Assembly: GCA_964519345.1 (NCBI GenBank)
Contig: CAZFKX010000028.1
Location: 1 to 63,826, forward strand
DNA from: Persephonella sp964519345
GTDB lineage: Bacteria > Aquificota > Aquificia > Aquificales > Hydrogenothermaceae
Length of the DNA stretch: 63,826 nt
Direction: 5' to 3'
The notes beneath the pieces are model-generated. The model worked only from the letters and a program-made list of their open reading frames with translations, made no database searches and was not told the origin of the DNA. Shown piece by piece: positions 26,007 through 35,042 of the stretch (positions are counted from its first letter, which is position 1; every line of letters begins with the position of its first letter). A program made the position numbers and the translations under genes.

Positions 26007-26681
26007 ATGAAAGAGAAAAAAGTATCCCTCACTCCAAAACAAAAAAAAGAGATTCCTGTAAAAGAAATCCCTATCAAGGAAGATGTGGATCTTGAGTTTG
26101 AATATAAGGTTTATATGCTCTTTGATAAACTTAAAAAATATAAGCTGTTTTTAATTGCTGGTTTTATAGGACTGATACTTTTGATTGTAGGCTTTGTTTA
26201 TATCAAATCAGAAAGAGAAAAAATACTTAATAAAGCTGCCGGCACCGTTTACGAGATAAGAAAACTTTATAATGATAAAAAGTATGATGAAGCGGAAAAA
26301 CTTATAAAAGAATTTAAGGGAAAATACTCAGACACTCCTTATATAAAACTTGCGCTTACTTACGAACTTTTGATAGAAAAAGACAGTAAAAATATTACAG
26401 TAGAAAAAATTAGAAATTTAGAAAAAGTATTAAAATCAGATCAGCTCAAATCTGGAATTAAAGAGTATTATGCCTATCTTCTGTATAAAAAAGGAAAAAA
26501 TGATGAGGCATTGAAAACTGTAGATCAGATAGATCAGAAATATTACAATTTTATATCAGCACTGCTTCTAAAAGGTTTTATTCTCAAAAAAGAAGGGAAA
26601 AATCCTGAAGATATATTCAGACAGATATCAGAACTGTCAAAATATAACTATTTTAAAAAAATAGCTGAAGAAAATCTTTAA
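26007..26681 (+). CDS. Membrane-anchored TPR-like protein (YfgM-like)
   Basis: 224 residues: a charged N-terminus, one transmembrane helix (LFLIAGFIGLILLIVGFVYI, about residues 46-65) and a periplasmic helical domain with TPR-like pairs (YDEAEKLIKEFKGKYSDTPY). This layout is that of YfgM/TPR_21 proteins, ancillary to the Sec translocon or to BamB; that role is by analogy. An upstream GTG is in frame, but GTGGGG precedes the ATG at 26007. Confidence 0.65.
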   Translation: MKEKKVSLTPKQKKEIPVKEIPIKEDVDLEFEYKVYMLFDKLKKYKLFLIAGFIGLILLIVGFVYIKSEREKILNKAAGTVYEIRKLYNDKKYDEAEKLIKEFKGKYSDTPYIKLALTYELLIEKDSKNITVEKIRNLEKVLKSDQLKSGIKEYYAYLLYKKGKNDEALKTVDQIDQKYYNFISALLLKGFILKKEGKNPEDIFRQISELSKYNYFKKIAEENL

Positions 26682-26692
26682 AAGGAGGAATT

Positions 26693-27409
26693 ATGGAAAG
26701 AAGAGAAAAACTTTACGAAGGAAAAGCGAAAGTTATATTTACAACAGATGAGCCTGATAAGGTAATCGCATACTATAAAGATTCTGCAACAGCATTTGAT
26801 GCGGTCAAAAAGGCAACCATAGAGGGAAAAGGAGTTTTAAATAATAAGATCGCATCTTTTTTCTTCCAGATGTTAAATGAAAGGGGTATTCCCACTCATT
26901 TTATTAAACAGATATCAGATAGAGAGATGCTGATATACAAGGTTGAAATAATTCCCGTAGAGGTTGTTGTAAGGAATATCGCCGCAGGAAGTATAGTAAA
27001 AAGACTGGGCATACCAGAAAAAAAAGTGTTTGATCCTCCCCTTGTTGAATTTTACCTTAAAAATGATGAACTGCATGACCCAATAATATGCGAACAGCAT
27101 ATATATGCCATGAATCTTGCAAAACCGGAAGAAGTTTCAAAAATGAAGGAACTTGCGTTAAAAATCAATGAAATTTTAAGAGAGTTTATGAAAGAACAGG
27201 GAATAATACTTGTTGATTTCAAACTTGAATTTGGTAGAAAAGACGGAGAGATAATACTCGCAGATGAAATATCGCCTGATACATGCAGATTCTGGGATGA
27301 GAAAACAGGAGAAAAATTAGACAAAGACAGGTTCAGATTTGATCTTGGAGATCTTATTGAAGGATACTCCAAAATACTTGAAAAGATACAAAAAAGGGAA
27401 GGAAATTAG
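26693..27409 (+). CDS. purC: SAICAR synthetase
   Basis: Phosphoribosylaminoimidazole-succinocarboxamide synthase, purine biosynthesis. 238 residues: YEGKAKVIF at the N-terminus, EVVVRNIAAGS and VDFKLEFGR, then LADEISPDTCRFWD, all diagnostic. AAAGGAGGA ribosome site. Followed after 2 bases by galU. Confidence 0.96.
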   Translation: MERREKLYEGKAKVIFTTDEPDKVIAYYKDSATAFDAVKKATIEGKGVLNNKIASFFFQMLNERGIPTHFIKQISDREMLIYKVEIIPVEVVVRNIAAGSIVKRLGIPEKKVFDPPLVEFYLKNDELHDPIICEQHIYAMNLAKPEEVSKMKELALKINEILREFMKEQGIILVDFKLEFGRKDGEIILADEISPDTCRFWDEKTGEKLDKDRFRFDLGDLIEGYSKILEKIQKREGN

Positions 27410-27411
27410 TT

Positions 27412-28290
27412 ATGCTTCAGGTTAAAAAAGCCGTTATTCCTGTAGCAGGCTTTGGCACAAGGTTTTTACCGGCAACAAAGGCAACACCAAAGGAGATGAT
27501 GCCTATCGTGGATAAACCTATAATACAGTATATAGTTGAAGAAGCTGTAAAATCCGGGATAGACACGGTAATATTTGTCACAGGAAGACACAAAAGGGCT
27601 ATTGAAGATCACTTTGATTATGCACCTGAGCTTGAATACACATTAGAGAAATCAGGAAAAGAGGAATATGTGAACATAATTAGGGAAATCAGTGATATGG
27701 CAAATTTCGTGTATATAAGACAGAAAGAACAGCTTGGTCTCGGACATGCTATTTTAACAGCACAGCATGTCATAGGCAACGAACCCTTTGCTGTTCTTCT
27801 CGGTGACGAGCTTATAATAAATGAGGGTTGCCCTGGAATAAAACAACTTATAGAAGTTTACCAGAGATTCGGCAAATCAGTTCTTGGAACAACAGAAGTT
27901 CCCAGGGAAGAAACCTATAAATACGGTATAGTTGAAGGCACTGAAATTGAAAATGGTATAAAACTTGTTAACTATCTTATTGAAAAACCAGAACCTGAAG
28001 AAGCACCATCTACATCCGCTATAATTGGAAGATATATTCTCACACCAAATATATTTGACGCTCTCAAAAAAACACCTTTTGGTAAAGGAGGAGAACTGCA
28101 GTTAACAGATGCTCTCATGACCTTAAGAAAAGAAGAAGCCGTTTATGCAAAAGATATAGAAGGTAAAAGACATGATACAGGAAATAAACTTGGTTATATA
28201 AAAGCAATAATTGATTTTGCCCTTGAAAGAGAAGACACAAAAGAATTCATAAAACAGCTTATTATCTCAAAAGCTAAAGAACTGCAGTAA
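27412..28290 (+). CDS. galU: UTP-glucose-1-phosphate uridylyltransferase
   Basis: Makes UDP-glucose for polysaccharide and LPS. 292 residues with the nucleotidyltransferase motif AVIPVAGFGTRFLPATKATPKE, KPIIQYIVEEA and VLLGDE. Its stop overlaps the rsmA start (TAATGA). Confidence 0.95.
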   Translation: MLQVKKAVIPVAGFGTRFLPATKATPKEMMPIVDKPIIQYIVEEAVKSGIDTVIFVTGRHKRAIEDHFDYAPELEYTLEKSGKEEYVNIIREISDMANFVYIRQKEQLGLGHAILTAQHVIGNEPFAVLLGDELIINEGCPGIKQLIEVYQRFGKSVLGTTEVPREETYKYGIVEGTEIENGIKLVNYLIEKPEPEEAPSTSAIIGRYILTPNIFDALKKTPFGKGGELQLTDALMTLRKEEAVYAKDIEGKRHDTGNKLGYIKAIIDFALEREDTKEFIKQLIISKAKELQ

Positions 28291-29087
28291 TGAACAATTT
28301 CAGACCAAAAAAAAAGTACGGTCAACACCTTCTAATATCACCAGGTGTTATAGCAAAAATTGTTGACAGCCTTGATATAAAAGAAGATGATATAATTGTT
28401 GAGATAGGAGTTGGAACGGGACAGTTAACAGAAGAAATACTTAAAAGAAATCCTAAAAAAGTTTATGGAATAGAGATAGATCAGACTGTTTATCCTATAA
28501 TAGAGGAAAGATTTAAAGATTTTAAAAATTTTGTGCTTGTAAAGGAAGACTTTTTTGATGTTGATCTCAGGAGATTAACTGAAGAGAAAATAAAGCTTAC
28601 AGGAAATCTTCCATACAACATTGCTTCACATATACTTGTAAATACAGTTTTCTACATTGATATTATTAAGCTTGCTGTTTTCATGGTTCAGAAAGAGGTC
28701 GCCCAGAAACTGGTTGGAAAACCAAAAACAAAGGATTACACATTTATTTCCGTTTTTCTACAGACATTTTTTGATATTGATTATGTAATGAGTGTACCTG
28801 CAAGATTCTTTACTCCCCCTCCAAAAGTCACTTCTGCCGTTGTTAAGATGGTTCCCAAAGAAAACATACCTGTTAGCCTGGAAAATGCAAAAAAATTTAA
28901 AAATTTTGTTTCAATGCTTTTTTCAAACAGAAGGAAAATGTTAAGAGGAAAAATTGATAAAGATATATTAGAAAAAGCAGGCGTAAGCCCTGAATCAAGA
29001 GCAGAAGAGCTTTATATTAAAGATTTTATAAAACTTTTTTCAGAATACCTTTTTTATAAACATAATAGCAAAAATAAGAACAGCTGA
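28290..29087 (+). CDS. rsmA: 16S rRNA dimethyladenosine transferase
   Basis: RsmA/KsgA dimethylates A1518 and A1519 of 16S rRNA. 265 residues: KKYGQHLLIS, SAM motif I VEIGVGTGQLT, catalytic motif IV GNLPYNIASHI, C-terminal FxNRRKML segment (SNRRKMLRGK). Its last 48 bases overlap the 3' end of the convergent TauE-like gene. Confidence 0.96.
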   Translation: MNNFRPKKKYGQHLLISPGVIAKIVDSLDIKEDDIIVEIGVGTGQLTEEILKRNPKKVYGIEIDQTVYPIIEERFKDFKNFVLVKEDFFDVDLRRLTEEKIKLTGNLPYNIASHILVNTVFYIDIIKLAVFMVQKEVAQKLVGKPKTKDYTFISVFLQTFFDIDYVMSVPARFFTPPPKVTSAVVKMVPKENIPVSLENAKKFKNFVSMLFSNRRKMLRGKIDKDILEKAGVSPESRAEELYIKDFIKLFSEYLFYKHNSKNKNS

Positions 29088-29804
29088 GTTTAGCGCAAAC
29101 CTGAAAGGTTTTTGAGGTAGATACGGAGATATTAAAGATCCTAATATAACTCCAAATATTCCTCCCTGAAGAAGCTTAAACAGTATATCAGTGTCAACAC
29201 CACCAAATGAGTAATGAAGTCCTCCTGCAAATATACTGAGTATAAATCCATGAACAATATCTGTCCCAATAATCCTTGATGGATTCATAGGGCATAATGC
29301 AAGAAGAATAGAAGCAACTATCACACCAGCCCCAACTGAAGTAAAACCTATATCAAAACCAACGACAAGTCCTATAATAGGGATAAGTAATGGTTTGTTT
29401 CTTATATCAAAATTAGCAATCCTTTCTGATTTTGAAAACATCCTGTAGTAGGAGAATATGCACGAAGCAAGTATCATAAAAACTATAAATGCAGGAATAA
29501 CTTTATTAGCAACTGCAGGATATTTATCAAAGAAACAGTGGAAAGCATAACTTCCAAGAAATGCACCAGGAATACTACCTGATGCAAGTAAAAGAGTGAG
29601 TTTCTTACACACAAGACCCCTTTTTATATATATACCAGAGGCAAATATCTTTGTTACTGCAGAAAAAAGAAGGCTGGTTCCTACAGCCGTGCTTATAGGA
29701 ACCCCCATAAAGATCGTAAGAACAGGAGTTGTCAGCATCCCACCTCCAATCCCTGTAAGCCCAATGATTAAGCCGAGAACAATACCTGTTAATATTAACT
29801 CCAT
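29040..29804 (-). CDS. TauE/SafE family sulfite-exporter-like permease
   Basis: 254 residues, about 8 membrane helices, in two related halves: GLTGIGGGMLTTPVL at the start and GFDIGFTSVGAGVIVASIL in the middle, the duplicated Gly-rich motif of the family. Members export sulfite, sulfoacetate or import other organosulfur anions. It abuts cysH (zero gap), so it likely disposes of, or brings in, an oxidised sulfur anion for this cluster. Last gene of the minus-strand sigma-54 operon. Confidence 0.85.
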   Translation of the reverse strand: MELILTGIVLGLIIGLTGIGGGMLTTPVLTIFMGVPISTAVGTSLLFSAVTKIFASGIYIKRGLVCKKLTLLLASGSIPGAFLGSYAFHCFFDKYPAVANKVIPAFIVFMILASCIFSYYRMFSKSERIANFDIRNKPLLIPIIGLVVGFDIGFTSVGAGVIVASILLALCPMNPSRIIGTDIVHGFILSIFAGGLHYSFGGVDTDILFKLLQGGIFGVILGSLISPYLPQKPFRFALNSAVLIFAIMFIKKVF

Positions 29805-30512
29805 CTATTCCTTCTCAGTAAATGTATGTAAACCACACTCAAGTTTACCTTTACCTGACCATCTTCCAGCTCTTTCATCTTCCCCTTCACGAACAGGTCT
29901 TGTACATGGAGCACATCCTATACTCAGATAATTCTGATCGTAAAGAGGGTTGTAAGGAAGTTCGTTTTTATATACATAGTTCCACACATCTTTCCTTGTC
30001 CAATCAGCTATAGGATTTACCTTTAGAATTGTTTTTCCAGATGGAAGTTTATGCGTTTCGACTTTGCCTATATTTGCCCTTGTTGGAGACTGATCTCTTC
30101 TCATTCCTGTAATCCAGACTTCAAGCTCTTCAAGAACCCTTTTTAAAGGTTCAACCTTTCTTATCTGACAACATTTATCAGGATCTTTTTCATAAAGTTT
30201 TTCTCCATAAACTCTTTCCTGCTCTTCTATTGATATTAGAGGCTTTATAATCTTAAGGTTTATACCCCATTCATCCTTAATCTTATTAACTAACTGATAA
30301 GTTTCTGGAAAATGGTAATCTGTATCAATAAAAATGATAAGTGCATCTGGTTTTATCTGTTTGATCATATGTATAATAGATACGTCATCCGCACTGAAAG
30401 ATGATGTAAAACCAACATTTTTATAGTTCTGATACACCCATTTAAGAAGATCCTGTGCAGGTAAATTCTCAAAATGATCGCTTCTTTCCTTTACAAACTC
30501 TTTTGTAAACAT
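29805..30512 (-). CDS. cysH: Adenylylsulfate (APS) reductase, assimilatory
   Basis: Reduces APS to sulfite and AMP with thioredoxin or glutathione. 235 residues: TSSFSADDVSII as PP-loop, FIDTDYHFPETY, and the four cluster cysteines CC (KCCQIRKVEPL) and CxxC (SIGCAPCTRPV), which mark the 4Fe-4S type using APS rather than PAPS. The catalytic Cys is in ECGLH at the C-terminus. Sulfite would pass to the sulfite reductase at 31772. No cysD/N or sat is in the window. Confidence 0.93.
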   Translation of the reverse strand: MFTKEFVKERSDHFENLPAQDLLKWVYQNYKNVGFTSSFSADDVSIIHMIKQIKPDALIIFIDTDYHFPETYQLVNKIKDEWGINLKIIKPLISIEEQERVYGEKLYEKDPDKCCQIRKVEPLKRVLEELEVWITGMRRDQSPTRANIGKVETHKLPSGKTILKVNPIADWTRKDVWNYVYKNELPYNPLYDQNYLSIGCAPCTRPVREGEDERAGRWSGKGKLECGLHTFTEKE

Positions 30513-30522
30513 TTAACACCTC

Positions 30523-31530
30523 CTATATCTCATAGATATTTTTATAATTTAAATAGTCTGAATATCTCTGGATGTTACGCAGTATCTGACTGAAGTCGTA
30601 ACTGTAAAATAAATCCTGTGTGATCTTATAACCTTCTTCTATTGAGTCTGTAAAACCTCTGACTAAAAGTAAAACAGCTCCATTTATAAATAGGTACTTT
30701 TCATACTGCGGTAGTTTTTTTCCGAGGAGATCAGTTAAAAAATCAGCATGATCCTTAGAACTAAATTTCTTCTCAAGCCTAAAATCATCAATCTCTATAT
30801 CATACTGTTTTAATATTTCATCAGTACAAATAATAAGTTTAGATCTGCCTACAACATCAGGAAATTCACCGCCGCCTACAACTATACCAAATCTCTTGTA
30901 TCTATCCCTTAAAATCTCTTTATAAAACTCAACATTTAAAGATCCTGATCCTGTGACATGATACATAGAACTAACGGGATTAACAAATCTTTCTGTATAA
31001 CTGAACAGATCTTTTATATTGAGTTCTTCCCTAAGACCGTTAAGATCGGAAAGGGAAGGAAGAAATAAAGCTCTATTAAAAAACCCTATATTTAGGTTTT
31101 TAAGCATATTTTCACTATCTTCATTAGTTAAAAGAGTTATACCAAGATAATCAAATATATCTTTTGTAGAACTTCTACCGGTATTATCACCATGAAACAC
31201 AGCTTTTATTTCACTTTTTGGGAGAAGAGACAGAACAACAGCAGAGGCAATCATAAAATAAGGACTTTTTTCCTTCATAGGATATGGATATCCAACCTCA
31301 ACGCTATCAGGAAGAAAGAGGTCAACCTTTTCTACTTTGCTCCTCAGTACATCTATAGCTTTCCCAAATGTATATGGCGATCTATGATACTTTAAAAAGA
31401 CGAGGAAGGAGCTGATCTTGATGTCAGATAGTTTTCTGGATAGTATCTTATCTATAATTTCCTGTAAGCTTCCTGTCAACCTGTTGTCCTTATTTTCTTT
31501 AAAAAATCCTCTTAAAAATCCTCTTCCCAT
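30523..31530 (-). CDS. TrpD2/YbiB-like glycosyltransferase (anthranilate phosphoribosyltransferase superfamily)
   Basis: 335 residues with the fold of TrpD: LFLPSLSDLNGLREELNIK and TERFVNPVSSMYHVTGSG parallel TrpD segments. However the PRPP loop of true TrpD (GTGGD) is replaced by VFHGDNTGRSS, typical of the TrpD2/YbiB branch, which binds nucleic acid and lacks a known reaction. First gene of the operon with cysH and the TauE-like permease, preceded by a sigma-54 promoter. A tryptophan role is unlikely in this setting. Good AAGGAGG site. Confidence 0.65.
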   Translation of the reverse strand: MGRGFLRGFFKENKDNRLTGSLQEIIDKILSRKLSDIKISSFLVFLKYHRSPYTFGKAIDVLRSKVEKVDLFLPDSVEVGYPYPMKEKSPYFMIASAVVLSLLPKSEIKAVFHGDNTGRSSTKDIFDYLGITLLTNEDSENMLKNLNIGFFNRALFLPSLSDLNGLREELNIKDLFSYTERFVNPVSSMYHVTGSGSLNVEFYKEILRDRYKRFGIVVGGGEFPDVVGRSKLIICTDEILKQYDIEIDDFRLEKKFSSKDHADFLTDLLGKKLPQYEKYLFINGAVLLLVRGFTDSIEEGYKITQDLFYSYDFSQILRNIQRYSDYLNYKNIYEI

Positions 31531-31560
31531 AATAAATACCTCCTTCTGTCAGATCTGTAT

Positions 31561-31576
31561 TGCAAACAGCATGCCA
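31561..31576 (-). promoter_or_regulatory. Sigma-54 promoter for the trpD2-like/cysH/tauE-like operon
   Basis: On the minus strand TGGCAT-GCTGT-TTGCA, an excellent -24/-12 element (consensus TGGCAC-N5-TTGCW). It would start transcription about 20 bases before the ATG. Confidence 0.75.
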
Positions 31577-31650
31577 TAACAGTAAGTATTTGAAAATAAA
31601 GAACTTTAAATTTTAAAGTAAAATTTTCATGTAAAAAAAATATCCAGTAT

Positions 31651-31667
31651 GATTAAAAAATAATCAT
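31651..31667. promoter_or_regulatory. Candidate sigma-54 enhancer (UAS) between divergent promoters
   Basis: Perfect dyad TGATTA-AAAAA-TAATCA (17 bp). It lies 54 bp from the plus-strand -24 GG and about 75 bp from the minus-strand one, normal enhancer distance. It matches the two 17-bp dyads at 34943-34980 at 13 and about 11 of 17 positions. Confidence 0.5.
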
Positions 31668-31718
31668 TGCATACAGGTTTCCAGCAATAAATCCATGTAA
31701 TTTCAACAACTTACATTT

Positions 31719-31735
31719 TTGGCATACTGATTGCT
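31719..31735 (+). promoter_or_regulatory. Sigma-54 promoter for the sulfite reductase operon
   Basis: TTGGCAT-ACTGA-TTGCT, an excellent -24/-12 element, predicted start near 31746, 26 bases before the ATG. A second dyad (ATGTAA/TTACAT) lies just upstream at about 31693-31715. Confidence 0.78.
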
Positions 31736-31771
31736 TAATTACTGCAGAGAAATAAGAAGGAGGAACTAAGT

Positions 31772-34060
31772 ATGATAAAAAACGGCATATACAAAGACTA
31801 TATTAAGGATATAGAAAGATTCAATCAGCTGTACGATCAGTATAAAAAGGGAGAAGCTTTCGAAAGCGATTTTAAGTCTTTTAGGCTTAATAATGGTATA
31901 TATGGACAGAGACAGCAAGAATTTCATATGGTAAGAATAAAAGTACCTGCTGGTTTTCTTACACCAGATCAGTTAAGAGAGATAGCAGATATAGGAGATC
32001 AGTTCTCAAATGGTGTCGCTCACATAACAACAAGACAGGATATTCAGTACCACTGGATTAAACTTGAGGATGTTCCTATTATCATACAGAGAATTAACGA
32101 AGCCGGTCTTACAACAAAAGATGCTTGTGGCAATACATTAAGAAATATTACAGCAAGCTATCTTTCAGGTGTATGTCCTTATGAAATATTTGAAGTGCAA
32201 AAAGTAGCTCTAAAAATCACAGAACTTTTGATAGGTAGGTATGAGGATCTTCCAAGAAAATTTAAGATAGCATTTGCATGCTGTAAGAAACATTCATTCC
32301 TTATCCCGTTTAACGATCTTGGTTTTATTCCAGCTGTCAGAGACGGTAAACCAGGATTTGAGGTTTATATCGGCGGAGGACTTGGAGATAGACCAAAATA
32401 CGCCCACAAATATACAGACTTTCTACCTATAGAGGATTTAACAATTCTTATTTCTGCTGTGATGGATCTTTTTGATAGATATGGAGACAGAAAAAACAAA
32501 AGACATAACAGATTAAAATTCCTAATAGAAAAGTTAGGTTTTGATAAATTCTTAGAACTTCTAACAGAAAGTATAGAAAGGTTAAGATCTATAGAGGAAA
32601 GCTTCAGTTGTGAGATAAGTGTTAATATTATTGGCGATACTGATCTAAGCTTACCATCCACAACAGATCATCAGTTCGGATACTGGCTTAAAAGCAATGT
32701 TATACCTCAAAAACAGAAAGGCTTATACACAGCTTTGATAAAACTAAGCCTTGGAAATATAACAACGGGAAAGATCAGATCTCTCGCAGATATATCAGAA
32801 AAGTACACACTTAATATAAAAGCAACTCATGATCAAAATCTTGCTCTTTTAAATATTCCTGAAGAAGAGCTTGAAAACATATACACAGAACTCAGACTTT
32901 CAGCTTTAGACTCTATTGGTGCTTCTTCATATCTTGATATAACTTCATGTCCTGGATCTGAGACCTGCAGTCTTGGTATTACAGCAGCAAGAGAGCTTTC
33001 AAGAGCTATATACGATATACTCCCAAAAGATAAAGATAGTTTTGACAGACTAAAAGATATAACAATAAAGGTAAGCGGATGTCCAAACTCATGTGCACAC
33101 CACCATGTTGCATCTATAGGATTTCACGGGATAGCCATGAAGGTTGAAGACACCCTCATTCCCGCCTACGTACTTCACCTTGCTGGGTCTGGAAATGCCG
33201 AAAATTCAAAAATAGGACATACAGTATTAAAAATACCTGCTAAAAATGTTCCAGACGTTGTTAAACATCTTATTGATCTTTATCTAAAGCAAAGTAATGG
33301 AAGATCTTTTGAAGATTTTGTTGAGGATTACGGTATAGATAAAATAAAGGAGGAGCTCTCCATTTATCAAGAATTTAAAACAGGAATTGAGTATAACAAA
33401 GACTGGGGATCTGATAAGGAGTTCTCACTTGAAGACATTGGAACTGGAGAGTGTGCAGGAATCATAGCTGACAAAGTAGAAACAGCTCTGAAAGAAGGTG
33501 AGAGACTTATAAAACAGGCAGAAAGCCACATTAATAGAGGGTTTAAAGATGACGCACTGCCTCATCTTGAGAAAGCTATCCAGATCATAGCATCAGGTCT
33601 TTTAATTCCTTTTGGAGTAAAAGCCGAAGGCAGCGATGCTTTAGACAGATTTATAGAACATATAATAGGAAGAAAGCTTTTAGATGAAAGATATACAGCA
33701 GTTCTTACAGGTGAGATAAAGGATGTTGAAGAGTTTTTGAAAAATTCAAAAAACTTCTATAAGGATGCTAAAAAAACTTACCTTAAACTCAGGAGGGATA
33801 CAGAGAAGAAAAAAGAAGAAAAGAAAGAAGAAACAGCAAGAAAAGAGTTTTTAGATCTGAGAGGTGTTGAGTGTCCGTTTAACTATGTAAAAGCAAAAAT
33901 GAAGCTTAAAGAGATGGAAACTGGTTCAATACTGGTACTTACTATAGATGGGGAGGAATCTATAAGGAGTGTTCCCCAAAGTATAAGAGATGATGGTCAT
34001 GAGATTATAGATATTCAAGAAGAGAACGGCTGCTACACTGTTGTGGTAAGAAAAAGATAA
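31772..34060 (+). CDS. Siroheme sulfite (nitrite) reductase with C-terminal HEPN-like and TusA domains
   Basis: 762 residues. Residues 1-520 are an assimilatory nitrite/sulfite reductase: FRLNNGIYGQRQ at the ferrodoxin-like repeat, THE siroheme-4Fe4S ligands C393/C399 (SCPGSETC) and C437/C441 (SGCPNSC). Residues about 570-640 form a helical HEPN-like module (GERLIKQAESHINRG ... LEKAIQIIASGLL). A Lys/Glu linker leads to a TusA domain from 693, with RGVECPF at C701; the usual second Pro is Phe. Sitting opposite cysH it most likely reduces sulfite to sulfide, and the TusA tail may take the product as persulfide. That last step is inference. Confidence 0.88.
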   Translation: MIKNGIYKDYIKDIERFNQLYDQYKKGEAFESDFKSFRLNNGIYGQRQQEFHMVRIKVPAGFLTPDQLREIADIGDQFSNGVAHITTRQDIQYHWIKLEDVPIIIQRINEAGLTTKDACGNTLRNITASYLSGVCPYEIFEVQKVALKITELLIGRYEDLPRKFKIAFACCKKHSFLIPFNDLGFIPAVRDGKPGFEVYIGGGLGDRPKYAHKYTDFLPIEDLTILISAVMDLFDRYGDRKNKRHNRLKFLIEKLGFDKFLELLTESIERLRSIEESFSCEISVNIIGDTDLSLPSTTDHQFGYWLKSNVIPQKQKGLYTALIKLSLGNITTGKIRSLADISEKYTLNIKATHDQNLALLNIPEEELENIYTELRLSALDSIGASSYLDITSCPGSETCSLGITAARELSRAIYDILPKDKDSFDRLKDITIKVSGCPNSCAHHHVASIGFHGIAMKVEDTLIPAYVLHLAGSGNAENSKIGHTVLKIPAKNVPDVVKHLIDLYLKQSNGRSFEDFVEDYGIDKIKEELSIYQEFKTGIEYNKDWGSDKEFSLEDIGTGECAGIIADKVETALKEGERLIKQAESHINRGFKDDALPHLEKAIQIIASGLLIPFGVKAEGSDALDRFIEHIIGRKLLDERYTAVLTGEIKDVEEFLKNSKNFYKDAKKTYLKLRRDTEKKKEEKKEETARKEFLDLRGVECPFNYVKAKMKLKEMETGSILVLTIDGEESIRSVPQSIRDDGHEIIDIQEENGCYTVVVRKR

Positions 34061-34127
34061 CTATATACAAATCAGTAATTTTTGTTTATTATAGATTATT
34101 ATTACCATATAAAAACTGCGGTGTAGT

Positions 34128-34487
34128 ATGAATATAAAAAATAAAAAGCTTATTATAGGTTCTCTTCTTATATTTTCCATTGCTTTTTCTTTTCCTTTCC
34201 AACACCAGAAAGAAGATATTACAGTTCCATTGAATGTTGAAGGCGGAAAATCTGACGTAGTTGTAGAAGGCTGTATTGGAGACTGTGCAGCCTGTCACTC
34301 AATTACCCCCTACGAAGCTAAAAGCATACTGGACGTTAAATTTGACGTTAAAAAAATACTTAATATTGATATAAAAAGAGGATATTTTGAGATAATTTAC
34401 GAAAATTCAGAAGGTAAAAAAGAGAAGATAAATCTGTTTTTCGGAAAAGATAAGGCATGTAGAGAAGTTATATTATTAGACGAATAA
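34128..34487 (+). CDS. Exported CxxCH protein
   Basis: 119 residues: signal peptide to about residue 22, then a segment GCIGDCAACHSITPYEA (C49, C53, C56, H57). CxxCH can bind heme c, but the phrase CxxCHxxTxxEA also occurs at the N-terminus of DsbC-like disulfide proteins, so a thiol role is equally possible. The last 50 residues look like a small beta domain. It follows the sulfite reductase in the same direction; a membrane HAMP protein is 17 bases downstream. Confidence 0.6.
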   Translation: MNIKNKKLIIGSLLIFSIAFSFPFQHQKEDITVPLNVEGGKSDVVVEGCIGDCAACHSITPYEAKSILDVKFDVKKILNIDIKRGYFEIIYENSEGKKEKINLFFGKDKACREVILLDE

Positions 34488-34504
34488 ACGAGTAGGGGGT
34501 AGAA

Positions 34505-34942
34505 ATGAGTCTGCAAAGCTTTTTAAAAAGATCTGTAATTCACAAAATCCTTTTTGTTACCCTTTCAGGTGCCATTGTCTTTTCTATAGCTTCCGTTGCC
34601 GTTTATTTTATTATTTTTTCAAATGAACAGACCTATCATCTTGTAGAACAGCTTATAGCTTATGCAAAAGCCCATCCTTTAAACTTTGCTATGCTTCTTG
34701 GTTTTATAACTTTTCAGGCAACACTTATCCCCATTGTTATGACCTATTTTCTGGTTAAAACAGAGATCATTAATCCTCTTAATGATATTGCAGACAGGAT
34801 GGAAAAGATCTCTGTAGGAGAGCTTGATGAGGAAATGAATATAGACAGGGAAGATGAGATAGGTAATCTTCAAGAATCCTTTGAAAGAATGAGAGTAAGT
34901 CTTAAGGTAATAATAGATAAACTTGAAAGTGAACAGCTGTAG
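34505..34942 (+). CDS. HAMP-domain membrane protein without output domain
   Basis: 145 residues: two transmembrane helices (about 17-38 and 58-80) flanking a short periplasmic loop, then a HAMP domain (EIINPLNDIADRMEKISVGELDEEM ... EDEIGNLQESFERMRVSL) and the end. No kinase, cyclase or methyl-accepting module follows. It may be an adaptor or a truncated sensor for the sulfur cluster. Confidence 0.75.
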   Translation: MSLQSFLKRSVIHKILFVTLSGAIVFSIASVAVYFIIFSNEQTYHLVEQLIAYAKAHPLNFAMLLGFITFQATLIPIVMTYFLVKTEIINPLNDIADRMEKISVGELDEEMNIDREDEIGNLQESFERMRVSLKVIIDKLESEQL

Positions 34943-34980
34943 TGGCTAAAAATTAACCAGCAGTGGCTAAAAGTTAAACA
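34943..34980. repeat. Two 17-bp direct repeats, dyad-symmetric (candidate UAS)
   Basis: TGGCTAAAAATTAACCA (34943-34959) and TGGCTAAAAGTTAAACA (34964-34980), 21 bp apart (two helical turns). The first is itself a dyad TGGnTAA-N3-TTAnCCA. They end 63 bp before the sigma-54 promoter at 35043 and resemble the dyad at 31651, so they look like enhancer sites for the activator encoded at 35612. Confidence 0.6.
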
Positions 34981-35042
34981 AAAAACATCGAGTCCTTTAA
35001 TCTTAATTTTATTTTTGTTTATAAATGAAAAACTTAAAATTA

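Noticed and set aside
34941..34980. Insertion-sequence end (IS21-like multiple repeats)
   Set aside because: No transposase fragment nearby; position before a sigma-54 promoter and match to the dyad at 31651 fit enhancer sites better.
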